A stretch of 64,000 bases of DNA from Falsiroseomonas sp051859025. GTDB lineage: Bacteria; Pseudomonadota; Alphaproteobacteria; Acetobacterales; Acetobacteraceae. This document shows positions 25,213 to 33,817 of this stretch, piece by piece (position 1 is the first letter of the stretch; each line of letters starts with the position of its first letter). The stretch is taken from the NCBI RefSeq assembly GCF_051859025.1, contig NZ_JBHYGL010000015.1, forward strand, positions 1 through 64,000. Reading direction: 5' to 3'. The position numbers and the translations under genes were made by a program. Below the pieces are notes generated by a model. It was not told the DNA's origin. It made no database searches and worked only from the letters and a program-made list of their open reading frames with translations.

Positions 25213-26564
25213 CGGTCGCGTCGCGGCGCGCGATGCGCCTCAACGCCTTCGACATGGCGACTCCGGGCCACATCCAGCAGGGGATGTGGACGCACCCGAG
25301 GGACCAGAGCCCCGGCTACAACAGCCTGGCGCATTGGATGGACCTGGCGCGCCTGCTGGAACGCGGCCTGTTCGATGGCCTGTTCCTGGCCGATGTGCTC
25401 GGCATCTACGATGTGCTGGGCGGCAGCGCGGATGCCGCGCTGCGCGGCGGCGTGCAGGTGCCGCTCATCGACCCCGTCACCACCATCCCCGTCATGGCGG
25501 CGGTGACGACGCATCTCGGCTTCGGCGTCACCTGCAACCTGGCCTATGAGGCGCCGTATCTCTTCGCGCGTCGCATGTCGTCCCTGGACCACCTCACGGG
25601 CGGCCGCATCGGCTGGAACATCGTCACCGGCTACCTCGACAGCGCCGCCCGCGCGCTGGGCCATGACGCCCAGATGCAGCATGACGACCGCTACGACCTG
25701 GCCGAGGAATACATGGACGCGGTCTATGCCCTGTGGGAGGGCAGTTGGGCCGATGACGCGGTGAAGCGGGACCGCGAGGGCGGAATCTATACCGACCCAT
25801 CGCGGGTCCGCCGCATCCACCACCAGGGCAAGCAGTACCGGCTGGACGCGATCCACCTCTGCGAGCCATCGCCCCAGCGAACCCCGGTGCTGTATCAGGC
25901 CGGTGCCAGCGACCGCGGCCGCGCCTTCGCCGGCCGCCATGCCGAATGCGTCTTCGTCAACGGCACCAGCCCGGCCATCGTGGCGCGGCAGGTCGCGGAC
26001 CTTCGCGCCCGCGCGGCACCCCGCCCCATCCAGGTCTTCGTCGGCGCCACCATCGTCACCGGCCGCACGGAAGCCGAGGCCCGCGCTTTGCTGGCGGACT
26101 ACGCCAGCCACGCCAGCGCGGAAGCCACGCTGGCCCATGCCGCCGCCTCCCTCGGCATCGATTTTTCCCGCTACGGCATGGATGAGCCCATCCAGGCCGG
26201 GCCCACCCAGGCCATCCAGTCCAATGTCCAGGCGATGAAGCAGGTCGCAGGCCCCGCCTGGACCAAGCGCAAGCTGCTGGGGCAATCCGTCCTCGGCAGC
26301 CGCCAGCCCCCGATCGTCGGCGACCCCCACCAGGTGGCGGATGCGCTGGAGGGCTGGATGCGCGACGCCGATGTGGACGGCTTCAACCTCTCCCGCACCG
26401 TCATGCCGGAATGCCTGGAGCATTTCATCGACCTGGTGGTACCGGTGCTGCAGGAACGCGGGCTGTTCAAGACGGGCTACGAGCCCGGCACCTACCGGGA
26501 GAAGCTGTTCGGCGCCGGCCCGCGCCTGCCGGCGGAGCACACGGCGGCGACGCATCGCTGGTGA
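25209..26564 (+). CDS. LLM-class flavin-dependent monooxygenase, NtaA/SnaA type
   Basis: A 451-residue luciferase-like monooxygenase. The subgroup pattern is clear: MRLNAFDMATPGHIQQGMWTH, GGRIGWNIVTGYLDSAA, and YQAGASDRGRAFAGRHAECVF. Relatives oxidise nitrilotriacetate, sulfonates or ring-type compounds with FMNH2 from a separate reductase; no reductase is adjacent. It is co-translated with the class II aldolase, so the pair may carry out oxidation followed by C-C cleavage. Confidence 0.85.
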   Translation: MTVASRRAMRLNAFDMATPGHIQQGMWTHPRDQSPGYNSLAHWMDLARLLERGLFDGLFLADVLGIYDVLGGSADAALRGGVQVPLIDPVTTIPVMAAVTTHLGFGVTCNLAYEAPYLFARRMSSLDHLTGGRIGWNIVTGYLDSAARALGHDAQMQHDDRYDLAEEYMDAVYALWEGSWADDAVKRDREGGIYTDPSRVRRIHHQGKQYRLDAIHLCEPSPQRTPVLYQAGASDRGRAFAGRHAECVFVNGTSPAIVARQVADLRARAAPRPIQVFVGATIVTGRTEAEARALLADYASHASAEATLAHAAASLGIDFSRYGMDEPIQAGPTQAIQSNVQAMKQVAGPAWTKRKLLGQSVLGSRQPPIVGDPHQVADALEGWMRDADVDGFNLSRTVMPECLEHFIDLVVPVLQERGLFKTGYEPGTYREKLFGAGPRLPAEHTAATHRW

Positions 26565-26568
26565 GGGA

Positions 26569-27318
26569 TCAGGGGGTCTCGACCAGGCTCCCATGCACCC
26601 AGCCACCGCCAGCGCCGTCATCCACCTGCAGCCAGCCCCCCGGCGCCCGTTCCAGCACGCGGAGGCTGGCGCCCCGTGGCGCCACGCGCAGCACCGCGGC
26701 ACCGCCGCCCGGGCCGCCACGGATATTGCCCGGCCCCCGCAGCACCACCTGCTCGCCGGCGCCTGCCTCCGCCCGCAGCGAGGCAGGGATGAAGACAGGC
26801 GCGGCCCCCGCCGCTGGCGGCACGGGCGCCCCCGCTGGCGACGCTGGCGCCTCCGCCGGTGGCGCGGTGCAGAAGCGCCGCCAGGCATCACCCATGGGGC
26901 GGTTGCGGTTGAGCCCGGGCCCATCCTCCAGCACCACGAAGGGGGGCAGGGGGCGGGATGCGCTGGACGCCATGGCGGCATTGCTCCGCGGCGTCGCCAT
27001 CACCCGCGCCACCACATCGGCCAGGCCGCCGCCCTGGCGGGATGGTGCGGCGATGCGGGCGCAGACCACCACCTCCTCCCGCGCCCCCGCCCCGCGATGC
27101 GTCTCGAACCCCAGCAGCGTGTCGGAAAGCCCGGCCCGCCGCAGATGCTGGCGCAGCGACTCCACCGCGCTCTGCCCTTCCACCAAATCATCCGGTACGG
27201 GGGTGGTGGCTAGCGGCGCGGCTTCGCGGGACGGCGCCTGCACGGCGATGGTCGCGGCCAGCGCCCCGGCGCCGATTGCCAGCAACGCGGCGAGAATCGT
27301 GATCGGGCGGCCCGGCAT
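26569..27318 (-). CDS. membrane-anchored protein with C-terminal SH3-like domain
   Basis: A 249-residue protein. Residues ~5-25 form a membrane anchor or uncleaved signal, followed by a periplasm-like domain with a conserved-looking Cys, then an Ala/Pro-rich linker. The last ~60 residues have the bacterial SH3 pattern (VVLRGPGNIRGGPG, then GASLRVLERAPGGWLQVD and GWVHGSL). Such domains bind peptidoglycan or proteins. An upstream TTG start is possible; ATG is preferred. It looks unrelated to the catabolic genes around it. Confidence 0.7.
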   Translation of the reverse strand: MPGRPITILAALLAIGAGALAATIAVQAPSREAAPLATTPVPDDLVEGQSAVESLRQHLRRAGLSDTLLGFETHRGAGAREEVVVCARIAAPSRQGGGLADVVARVMATPRSNAAMASSASRPLPPFVVLEDGPGLNRNRPMGDAWRRFCTAPPAEAPASPAGAPVPPAAGAAPVFIPASLRAEAGAGEQVVLRGPGNIRGGPGGGAAVLRVAPRGASLRVLERAPGGWLQVDDGAGGGWVHGSLVETP

Positions 27319-27396
27319 GGGGCGGGGTGGTCCTTGTGGCAATGAAAGGCGACGCCCTTCAAAGCCCGGCCACCCCCTGCGGTTCCGTGCGGACCC

Positions 27397-28170
27397 CTAC
27401 GCCGCGGCGAAAAGGCTCCCGCCCGCGCGCTCCGGCTGCTGTCCCAGATGCCGGGCGATGGCCCAGATCATCGCCTGGTTGCTGCTGACGACGGGCTTGC
27501 CGACCCGCGCCTCCAGCCCCGGCAGGGCCGCCACCGTCGGCATATCCGTGCAGCAGATCAGCACGCCATCCGCGCCCGCGGTATCCAGCGCATCCAGATG
27601 CGCCTCCAGCGCCGCCGGCGTGGTGCGGGACACGCCGCGGAACATCTCGAGGCTCGCATTCAGCCCGAGGCCGAGCGAGGCCAGCGTCTCGATCCCCGCC
27701 GCCGCGAGGTAGGCGATGACGGAGGCATTGGTCGCGGGCAGGTAGGGCGTGAACAGCGCGATCCGCGCCACGCCCACCGCGCGCAGCGCCGCGATGATGG
27801 CGGTGCCGACTTCCAGAGTCCCCTTCGCCTGCGCCCCCTGCATCATCGCCAGCGACCGATCCGCCCCCAGCGCCATCGCGGCACTGGTGCAGCCCAGCAT
27901 CACGGCATCGAGTTGGCAGGCCGAAAGATGCTGCAGCGGCGGGGCCGCATTCTCCCGCAACTGCGCCGCCAGTTCCTCGCCCGCCAGCCCCATCGGCAGC
28001 GTCATGCGCGCGGCGTGGAAGCTGAGACCCGGCAGGCCGGCGCGGTTCATCTCCGCCTCCACCGTCGTGTTGCTGCCGGGCACGAGGAGGCCGACGCGCT
28101 GCGGGAAGCCGGAGGGGGCGATGTTCTGCATCCCGCGATGATGCACGGCATCGCGCGCCGCGTCATCCAT
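27397..28170 (-). CDS. maleate-isomerase-like protein with both catalytic cysteines
   Basis: A 257-residue member of the maleate isomerase / arylmalonate decarboxylase family. Both catalytic cysteines are present: Cys94 (LGCTS) and Cys207 (ICCTD, the second Cys). It can therefore be a true isomerase or racemase. The N-terminal GLLVPGSNTTVE is typical. A shorter start 13 codons later (ATG at 28131) is equally possible; neither has a strong ribosome site. It is divergent from the PuuE-like deacetylase across a gap with a degenerate copy of the shared dyad. Confidence 0.8.
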   Translation of the reverse strand: MDDAARDAVHHRGMQNIAPSGFPQRVGLLVPGSNTTVEAEMNRAGLPGLSFHAARMTLPMGLAGEELAAQLRENAAPPLQHLSACQLDAVMLGCTSAAMALGADRSLAMMQGAQAKGTLEVGTAIIAALRAVGVARIALFTPYLPATNASVIAYLAAAGIETLASLGLGLNASLEMFRGVSRTTPAALEAHLDALDTAGADGVLICCTDMPTVAALPGLEARVGKPVVSSNQAMIWAIARHLGQQPERAGGSLFAAA

Positions 28171-28201
28171 TCACCCTTTCGCGCCGCCATTCCCCATGGT
28201 G

Positions 28202-28213
28202 AAGTACGGACAA
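28202..28213. promoter_or_regulatory. degenerate copy of the TTGTCCGGACAA dyad
   Basis: AAGTACGGACAA matches the perfect dyad at 12821 in nine of twelve bases. Its right side plus flank, CGGACAAATC, is identical to the reverse complement of the site at 39111-39120. It lies between divergent maleate-isomerase-like and deacetylase genes, as expected for an operator. Confidence 0.4.
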
Positions 28214-28233
28214 ATCCAGAGGACATGGCCCCG

Positions 28234-29136
28234 ATGCGCTACGACTTCGTCCCGATGCCCCACCGGAAGCCGCTCCGCTGGCCCAACGGGGCGCGCATCG
28301 CCATGCTGCTGACCACCAACTTCGAGTACTGGGACCCGACGAAGGACACCGACAAGCCCTTCTATCCCGGCGGCCCCTCCATCATCACCGACATGCTGCC
28401 CGGCAATGTCTATGACAATCCCAACTGGACCTGGCGCGAATACGGCCAGCGCGTTGGCGTCTGGCGGATGTTCGAGACCTTCGAGCGTGCGGGCGTGCCC
28501 ACCAGCTGCACCATGAACGCCAAGATGGGCCTGGAACGCCGCCCGGTGGTGCAGCACGCCATCGACAAGGGCTGGGAGATCGTCGCCCACAACTACGTGC
28601 AGACCGACCTGCTGACGAACTACCAGTTCGACATCGAGGGCGAGCGCAACGTCATCCGCGAAACCCTTCGCGTCTACAAGGATGTCGTCGGCAAGCCCGC
28701 GCGCGGCTGGCTCTCCTGCTCGCTGCGCTCCACGCCCAACACCGCCGATATCCTGGCGGAGGAAGGGCTGATCTTCTTCACGGACCTGCTGAACGACGAC
28801 CAACCCTACCTGATCCATACGGAATCCGGAAAGCCGATGGTCTCCATCCCCTACACCTCGGAGGTCAACGACTTCACCGTCTTCCTCCGCCAGGGCAAGG
28901 ATGTGAATGGCGGCTTCGGCGTCTTCAAGGAACAGTTCGACGAGCTGTACCGCGAAGGGGCGACCAGCGGCCGGCTAATGAATATCGGCCTGCACCCCCA
29001 CGTCATCGGCCAGCCCTTCCGCATCCGTGCGCTGCGCGACTTCGTCGACTACGCCAAGACCTTCCCCGACGTCTGGTGGACGACGCGGGAAGAGATCGCG
29101 GAGTGGTACCTGGCCAACCACGCCAGTCACATCTGA
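28234..29136 (+). CDS. polysaccharide-deacetylase-fold protein, PuuE-like
   Basis: A 300-residue NodB-fold protein. The N-terminal MRYDFVPMPHRKPLRWPNGA and the layout resemble PuuE-type cofactor-independent allantoinases and related deacetylases. The metal motifs of classical deacetylases are altered: TTNFEYWD replaces TFDD and IVAHNYVQ replaces HSxxH. A late HPHVIG motif remains. It may hydrolyse a cyclic or linear ureide or amide. An earlier ATG at 28225 nearly touches AGAGGA, so the ATG 10 bases after it is chosen. Confidence 0.75.
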   Translation: MRYDFVPMPHRKPLRWPNGARIAMLLTTNFEYWDPTKDTDKPFYPGGPSIITDMLPGNVYDNPNWTWREYGQRVGVWRMFETFERAGVPTSCTMNAKMGLERRPVVQHAIDKGWEIVAHNYVQTDLLTNYQFDIEGERNVIRETLRVYKDVVGKPARGWLSCSLRSTPNTADILAEEGLIFFTDLLNDDQPYLIHTESGKPMVSIPYTSEVNDFTVFLRQGKDVNGGFGVFKEQFDELYREGATSGRLMNIGLHPHVIGQPFRIRALRDFVDYAKTFPDVWWTTREEIAEWYLANHASHI

Positions 29137-29150
29137 CCAGGAGACGAATG

Positions 29151-30110
29151 ATGCGGAAACTCCTTGCCCTGCTTCTCCTGCTGCTGCCGGCGCTGCCGGC
29201 GGCGGCGCAGGATTGGCAACCGACCCGGCCCATCCGCATCGTCGTGCCCTTCCCGCCCGGCGGCATCTCCGACAGCCTGGCGCGGCTCTTCGCGGATCGC
29301 ACCGGCGCGCGGCTGGGGCAGCCCCTGGTGGTGGAAAACCGCAGCGGCGCGAATGGCGCGGTGGCCGGCGAATTCATCAGCCGCGCGCAGGGCGATGGCT
29401 ATTCCTACATCATGCTCTCGCCGTCGCACCTGATGGTGCTGCCGGTGCTGATGCGCCTGAGCTACGACCCGATGGCGGATCTGGTGCCGGCCGTGAACCT
29501 GGCCGCAAACCCCTTCTTCCTCGGCGTGCCCGGCAATTCGCCCTTCCGCAACCTGGCCGACTTCATCGCAGCCGCGAAGGCGCGGCCCGGCGCGCTGGAC
29601 TATGCCAGCGGCGGCGCCGGATCGGGCACGCATCTCGTCATGATCTTCCTGTCGCTGCGCGCGGGGCTCGATATGCAGCACATCCCCTATCGCGGCGGCG
29701 CGCCCGCGGTGCAGGATTTGCTGGCCGGCCGCATCGCCGGCTATTTCGGCAATCCCTCCGACATGGCGCCCTTTCTCCAGAGCGGTGAAGTGAGGGTCAT
29801 CGCCTCCTCCGGCGGCGCGCGATCCGCCCTGGCCCCCGATGTCCTGACCGTCGCCGAGCAGGGTTTCCCGGGTTTCCGGTTCGAGACCTGGAACGGCCTC
29901 CTCGCCCCCCGCGGCACGCCGCCCGCCGCCATCGCGCGCCTGGCCGCCGCGGTGCGGGAGGCCTGTGCGGAGGAGCCCGTCCGCGCCGGGCTGCGGCGCC
30001 TCGGCAGCGATCCCGTCTGCAACACCACGGCCGAATTCGCCGCCCAGATGCAGGCGGAAGCGCCGGTGTGGCGGGATGTGGTGCAGCGTTCCGGCGTGCG
30101 CCTGGATTGA
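29151..30110 (+). CDS. Bug-family tripartite tricarboxylate receptor, second copy
   Basis: A 319-residue Bug/TctC-type binding protein. A strong signal peptide (Leu-rich, ending AAAQ near residue 20) is followed by PTRPIRIVVPFPPGGISDSLAR and VENRSGANGAVAG. Carboxylate ligands are typical. No TctAB partners are present here either. The second of two adjacent ATGs is chosen since AGGAGA then has a 6-base spacer. It follows the deacetylase and is joined to the VOC gene by TGATG. Confidence 0.85.
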   Translation: MRKLLALLLLLLPALPAAAQDWQPTRPIRIVVPFPPGGISDSLARLFADRTGARLGQPLVVENRSGANGAVAGEFISRAQGDGYSYIMLSPSHLMVLPVLMRLSYDPMADLVPAVNLAANPFFLGVPGNSPFRNLADFIAAAKARPGALDYASGGAGSGTHLVMIFLSLRAGLDMQHIPYRGGAPAVQDLLAGRIAGYFGNPSDMAPFLQSGEVRVIASSGGARSALAPDVLTVAEQGFPGFRFETWNGLLAPRGTPPAAIARLAAAVREACAEEPVRAGLRRLGSDPVCNTTAEFAAQMQAEAPVWRDVVQRSGVRLD

Positions 30111-30523
30111 TGGCGATGCGCGTCACGCGCCTGCATCACGTCGCCATCGCGGTGACGGATTCCGCGCCGCTGGAGGCCCTGCTTGGCGATGCCTTCGCCC
30201 TCGGCACGCCGCATCGCGAAAGCCGTGCGGCGCTGGACATTTCAGTCTTTCACGCGGGCGACAGCGCGATCGAGCTGCTGCGCCCGACCGGTCCCGGCTC
30301 CTCCGTCCCCGCCTTCATCGAGGAGAAGGGCGAGGGGCTGTTTCATATCTGCCTGGAGGTTGAGGACCTCGACTCCGCCATCGTCGAACTGTCAGCCAAG
30401 GGGCTGCGGCTTCGCGCGGGCTCTCCCATGCCCGGCCATGCCGGTACGCGCGTCGCCTTCCTGGACACGGCCACCACCGGCGGCGTGCTGTTCGAATTGC
30501 TGGAACAGCCGCGTGGCGAATGA
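30110..30523 (+). CDS. VOC-family protein, methylmalonyl-CoA-epimerase-like
   Basis: A 137-residue glyoxalase-fold protein. The methylmalonyl-CoA epimerase pattern is visible: LHHVAIAV with the first metal His, a Glu in AIELLRP, GEGLFHICLEV with the second His, and GGVLFELLE with the last Glu. That family shifts the alpha-proton of a CoA thioester of a branched acid. The start ATG shares one base with the upstream stop. An alternative ATG lies two codons later. Confidence 0.75.
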   Translation: MAMRVTRLHHVAIAVTDSAPLEALLGDAFALGTPHRESRAALDISVFHAGDSAIELLRPTGPGSSVPAFIEEKGEGLFHICLEVEDLDSAIVELSAKGLRLRAGSPMPGHAGTRVAFLDTATTGGVLFELLEQPRGE

Positions 30524-31457
30524 CGCGCCACGCATCGCCGTCGCCTCCCCCAGCTTCTGCCAGCACCCGGTGCTGCGTACGGAACTGCTGGCGCTGCACC
30601 CCAACGCGAAGCTGAACCCCAGCCCGCACCGGCTGGAAGGCGATGCGCTGGTGGATTTCCTGCGGGGGCATGAGGTCGCGGTGCTCGGCCTGGAACACCT
30701 GACGGCGCCAATGATGGATGCGCTGCCGGAACTCCGCGTGGTCAGCAAGCTCGGCACAGGCACGGACATGCTGGACCTGGCCGCGATGCGCGCCCGCGGC
30801 ATCCGCCTGGGCTGGGCGCCGGGCGCCAATGCGCTGTCCATCGCCGAACTTGTCATCGCCTTCGCCCTGCTGGCCTTGCGCCACATGGGCGCGCTGAACG
30901 CCGCACTCCGCGCCGGCGAACGCCCGCCCCAGCGCATGGGCCGCCTGCTCAGCGGCCGCGTGGTGGGCCTGCATGGCTGCGGCCATATCGGCCAGCATGT
31001 CGTGCGCCTGCTCACCCCCTTCGGCTGCACCGTGCTGGCGCATGACATCGCCGATCGCCAGGCCTTCTACGCCGCTCATGGCGTCACCGCCGTCAGCCTC
31101 GACGAGTTGCTGGCGCGGTCGGAGGTGCTGTCCCTGCACATCCCCCTCACGCCCGAGACGCGCGGTCTCTACGGCGATGCGATGCTCGCGCGGCTGCGCC
31201 CGGACTGTGTCCTCATCAACACCGCGCGGGGCGAGATCGTGGAGGAAGCCGCGCTGATCGCGCGCCTTCGCGATGGCCGCCTGGCCGCCGCCTGCGCTGA
31301 TGTCTTCGCCGGCGAGCCCGCCATCAACCAGGCGCTCATCGACCTGCCCAATTTCTTCGGCACGCCCCATATCGGCGGCAGCGCGGAGGAAGCGCGCCTG
31401 GCCATGGGCCGCATCGCGATCGAGGGCATCACCCGCAACGCCCTGCCCGAACCCTGA
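30513..31457 (+). CDS. D-2-hydroxyacid dehydrogenase family protein
   Basis: A 314-residue NAD-dependent 2-hydroxyacid dehydrogenase. The nucleotide motif GLHGCGHIGQHV (near 145-156) and the catalytic Arg (INTARGE), Glu (FAGEP) and His (TPHIGGS) are all present. It interconverts a 2-keto and a 2-hydroxy acid. The start is GTG, eleven bases inside the end of the VOC gene, with GGAAC about 9 bases before it. No ATG fits the family N-terminus. Confidence 0.8.
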   Translation: MANDAPRIAVASPSFCQHPVLRTELLALHPNAKLNPSPHRLEGDALVDFLRGHEVAVLGLEHLTAPMMDALPELRVVSKLGTGTDMLDLAAMRARGIRLGWAPGANALSIAELVIAFALLALRHMGALNAALRAGERPPQRMGRLLSGRVVGLHGCGHIGQHVVRLLTPFGCTVLAHDIADRQAFYAAHGVTAVSLDELLARSEVLSLHIPLTPETRGLYGDAMLARLRPDCVLINTARGEIVEEAALIARLRDGRLAAACADVFAGEPAINQALIDLPNFFGTPHIGGSAEEARLAMGRIAIEGITRNALPEP

Positions 31458-31468
31458 CCGGACGCCGC

Positions 31469-32242
31469 ATGCACCACAATCTTAGCGCCCGCGCGAAACT
31501 CGGCCTCATCGTGCCGCCGAACAACACGGTGAACGAGGCCGAGTGGCAGTCGGCCCTCCCGCCCGGCGTCTCGCTCCATACCACGCGCATGCGTCTCAAC
31601 CCGCTGGCCCGCGCGCCGGAGGAGATGGCGAAGCTCCGCGCCGATCTGCGCGATGCCGCCGCGCTGGTGGCGGAGGCCGGCGTCGATGTCGTCGCCTTCG
31701 GCTGCACCGCGCCTTCCGCCGTGAACCCGCGGCGAGAGATGGAGGCGATGATGGAGGAAGCCGCGGGCCGCCCCGGCGCCACCGCCGGCGCCGCCATGGC
31801 CGATGCGCTGATCGCCGTCGGCGGCCGCCGCATCGTCCTGCTTTCCCCCTTCTCGGAGAATGTCACGAAGCATGAGGCCGCCTTCCTGGCAGGCGAGGGT
31901 ATCACCGTGATCGCCATCGCCTCGCTCGGCCACCAGACCTATGCGCCGGGCCGCAAGCTCGGCATCCACCTGATCGGGCCGGAGGAAATCCGCGCGGCGC
32001 TGGCGCCCCTGCCGGTGGCGGAAGCCGATGCGGTGATGCTGAGCGGCACCAACCTCGTCACCTTCCCGATCATCGAGGCGCTGGAAGAGGAAATCGGCCG
32101 CCCTGTCATCAGCAGCAACCAGGCGCTGCTCTGGTCCGCGCTGCGCCGCGCCGGCATCACGGATCGCCTGCCGCTCGGCCGGCTGTTCGACTCTCAGGCC
32201 GGCGGCCCGCCGGAGACGGAGAGCACCTCCCCCGTCACATAG
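31469..32242 (+). CDS. maleate-isomerase-family protein with second cysteine replaced
   Basis: A 257-residue family member. The first catalytic cysteine is kept (Cys79 in FGCTA). The second position is Gly193 in LSGTN, where the relative at 27397 has ICCTD. The rest aligns well with that relative, including a shared SSNQA motif near the C-terminus, so the change is not an alignment slip. With one catalytic Cys on the opposite face from the protein at 21074, the two could act on opposite enantiomers or geometries. The 3' end overlaps the convergent SDR gene by 49 bases. Confidence 0.75.
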   Translation: MHHNLSARAKLGLIVPPNNTVNEAEWQSALPPGVSLHTTRMRLNPLARAPEEMAKLRADLRDAAALVAEAGVDVVAFGCTAPSAVNPRREMEAMMEEAAGRPGATAGAAMADALIAVGGRRIVLLSPFSENVTKHEAAFLAGEGITVIAIASLGHQTYAPGRKLGIHLIGPEEIRAALAPLPVAEADAVMLSGTNLVTFPIIEALEEEIGRPVISSNQALLWSALRRAGITDRLPLGRLFDSQAGGPPETESTSPVT

Positions 32243-32961
32243 TCCGGCGCGTCGAGGGCGAAATACAGCAGCGTATTCGCGACTTCCTCCGGTGCAGCGA
32301 GCCGTCCCATCGGAATGCGCTCCGCCCGCTTCGCCGCACCGGGCGACCCCGGTGGGAAGGCGCGCGTCGCGACGCCGCCGGGCGCCACCGTGTTCACGCT
32401 GATGCCGCGCGGCGCCAATTCCTTCGCCAGCGACTTGCCGAAGGCGATCACCGCGCCCTTGGACGCCGCATAGACGCCCAGCCCCGGCGCGCCCACCAGC
32501 CCCGCTACGGAGGCCACCAGCACCAGCCTTCCCCCACCCGCTTCCAGCAGCATCGGCACCGCCGCATGGGCGGTGTTCAGCACGCCGAACAGGTTGAGGT
32601 CGATGATCCGCCGCCATTCCTCCGGCCGGCTGTCGGTGAAGGGGCTGAAGGCGCCAGGCAGCATTCCCGCCACCACCAGGCTGCTGACGCCGCCCGCATT
32701 CGCGATCACCGCGCGGAAGCCACCGAGCGTTTCGGAAGCCCCGCGCATCGCCGCCGCCAGCGCCTCCGCCTGCGTCACATCCACCACGGCGGTGACAATG
32801 GGCAGCGCCGGATGTGCAGCGTTCAGTTCGGCGCGTAGCGCCTGAAGCGCGCTGGCATCCAGGTCCAGCAGCGCGAGGGGCACGCCCCGGGCCGCCGCCA
32901 TCACCGCCGCGGCGCGCCCGATCCCATGCGCGCAGCCCGTGATCAGCAGCGCATCATTCAT
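32194..32961 (-). CDS. short-chain dehydrogenase/reductase
   Basis: A 255-residue classical SDR. The cofactor motif TGCAHGIG is at residues 8-15, followed by NAGG, a catalytic Ser region (VASVAG), YAASK, and the ending YVTGEVLSVSGG. It oxidises a hydroxy group or reduces a ketone with NAD(P). The chosen ATG overlaps the upstream MBL stop by 8 bases (ATGAATGA). It is the last gene of the leftward liv operon and overlaps the convergent gene at its 3' end. Confidence 0.8.
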   Translation of the reverse strand: MNDALLITGCAHGIGRAAAVMAAARGVPLALLDLDASALQALRAELNAAHPALPIVTAVVDVTQAEALAAAMRGASETLGGFRAVIANAGGVSSLVVAGMLPGAFSPFTDSRPEEWRRIIDLNLFGVLNTAHAAVPMLLEAGGGRLVLVASVAGLVGAPGLGVYAASKGAVIAFGKSLAKELAPRGISVNTVAPGGVATRAFPPGSPGAAKRAERIPMGRLAAPEEVANTLLYFALDAPDYVTGEVLSVSGGPPA

Positions 32962-33817
32962 CGCGCAGCCCGAAGACATCGCCATCCCGCTTCACATTCC
33001 ACAGCACGCGGCCGCGCGCGTGGTGCGGCACCAATGCCAGCCCCTCATCCGCGGCTTCCGCCAGCAGCGCCATCCGCGTCGCCACCGCCTGGTCCGCGTC
33101 GCTACAGAATCGCGACACCACCTGCGGCAGCAGCAACTGCGCGGGGTGATGCACCGCATCCGCCGCGATCAGCACTGTCCGCTTCGTGCCAGTCAGCGTG
33201 ATGCCGACCTGCCCCGGCGTATGCCCCGGCAGGGGCCGGAACTGCATGCCAGGAAACGGCACGTGGTCATGCGGCACCTGGTCCAGCAGCCCCGCCTCCG
33301 CCACCGGCAGCACGCTGTCCCGAAAGCTGCCATGACCCACTGGCGCCACCGCATCCAGCGCCGCCCAATGCGCGAATTCCCGCTCCGCCACCACGTAGCG
33401 CGCCTTCGGGAAGGTCGGCACCCAGCGATCATCGCGCCACCGCGTCGCCCATCCCACATGGTCGGCGTGGAGATGCGTGAACAGCATCGCATCCACATCC
33501 TCCGGCGCCACGCCGAGGCGCTCCAGAAAATCCGTGCGCCGCCGGTGCCAGGAAGATCGGGCGGGTCGTTCCTTCCCATCACCCACGCCACCATCCACCA
33601 CGATGGTGCGGCCCCCGCTCTCGATCACGAAGACCTGCACGCGCAACAGGATGGAATCCGTCTCCACCTCCACGCTCAGCGCATCCAGCGCCGCGGCGCG
33701 AGTCAGCAGGGATAGATCGGTGCGCGGGAACAGCATCTCCCGCGGCAGGCGAAACGGATCCTCATCCGCCACCCCGCGCAGCACCATGCCGCCGAGGTCG
33801 AGCGACCAGTCACTCAT
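32954..33817 (-). CDS. metallo-beta-lactamase-fold hydrolase, second copy
   Basis: A 287-residue MBL-fold protein with His115-x-His117-x-Asp119-His120 (THLHADH), then GHTPGQ and AADAVHH supplying later ligands. It resembles quorum-lactonase/AttM-like and related ester or lactone hydrolases. It has no signal peptide. It sits between two SDR genes with overlaps at both ends, so an oxidation-hydrolysis-oxidation sequence is plausible. Confidence 0.8.
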   Translation of the reverse strand: MSDWSLDLGGMVLRGVADEDPFRLPREMLFPRTDLSLLTRAAALDALSVEVETDSILLRVQVFVIESGGRTIVVDGGVGDGKERPARSSWHRRRTDFLERLGVAPEDVDAMLFTHLHADHVGWATRWRDDRWVPTFPKARYVVAEREFAHWAALDAVAPVGHGSFRDSVLPVAEAGLLDQVPHDHVPFPGMQFRPLPGHTPGQVGITLTGTKRTVLIAADAVHHPAQLLLPQVVSRFCSDADQAVATRMALLAEAADEGLALVPHHARGRVLWNVKRDGDVFGLRDE

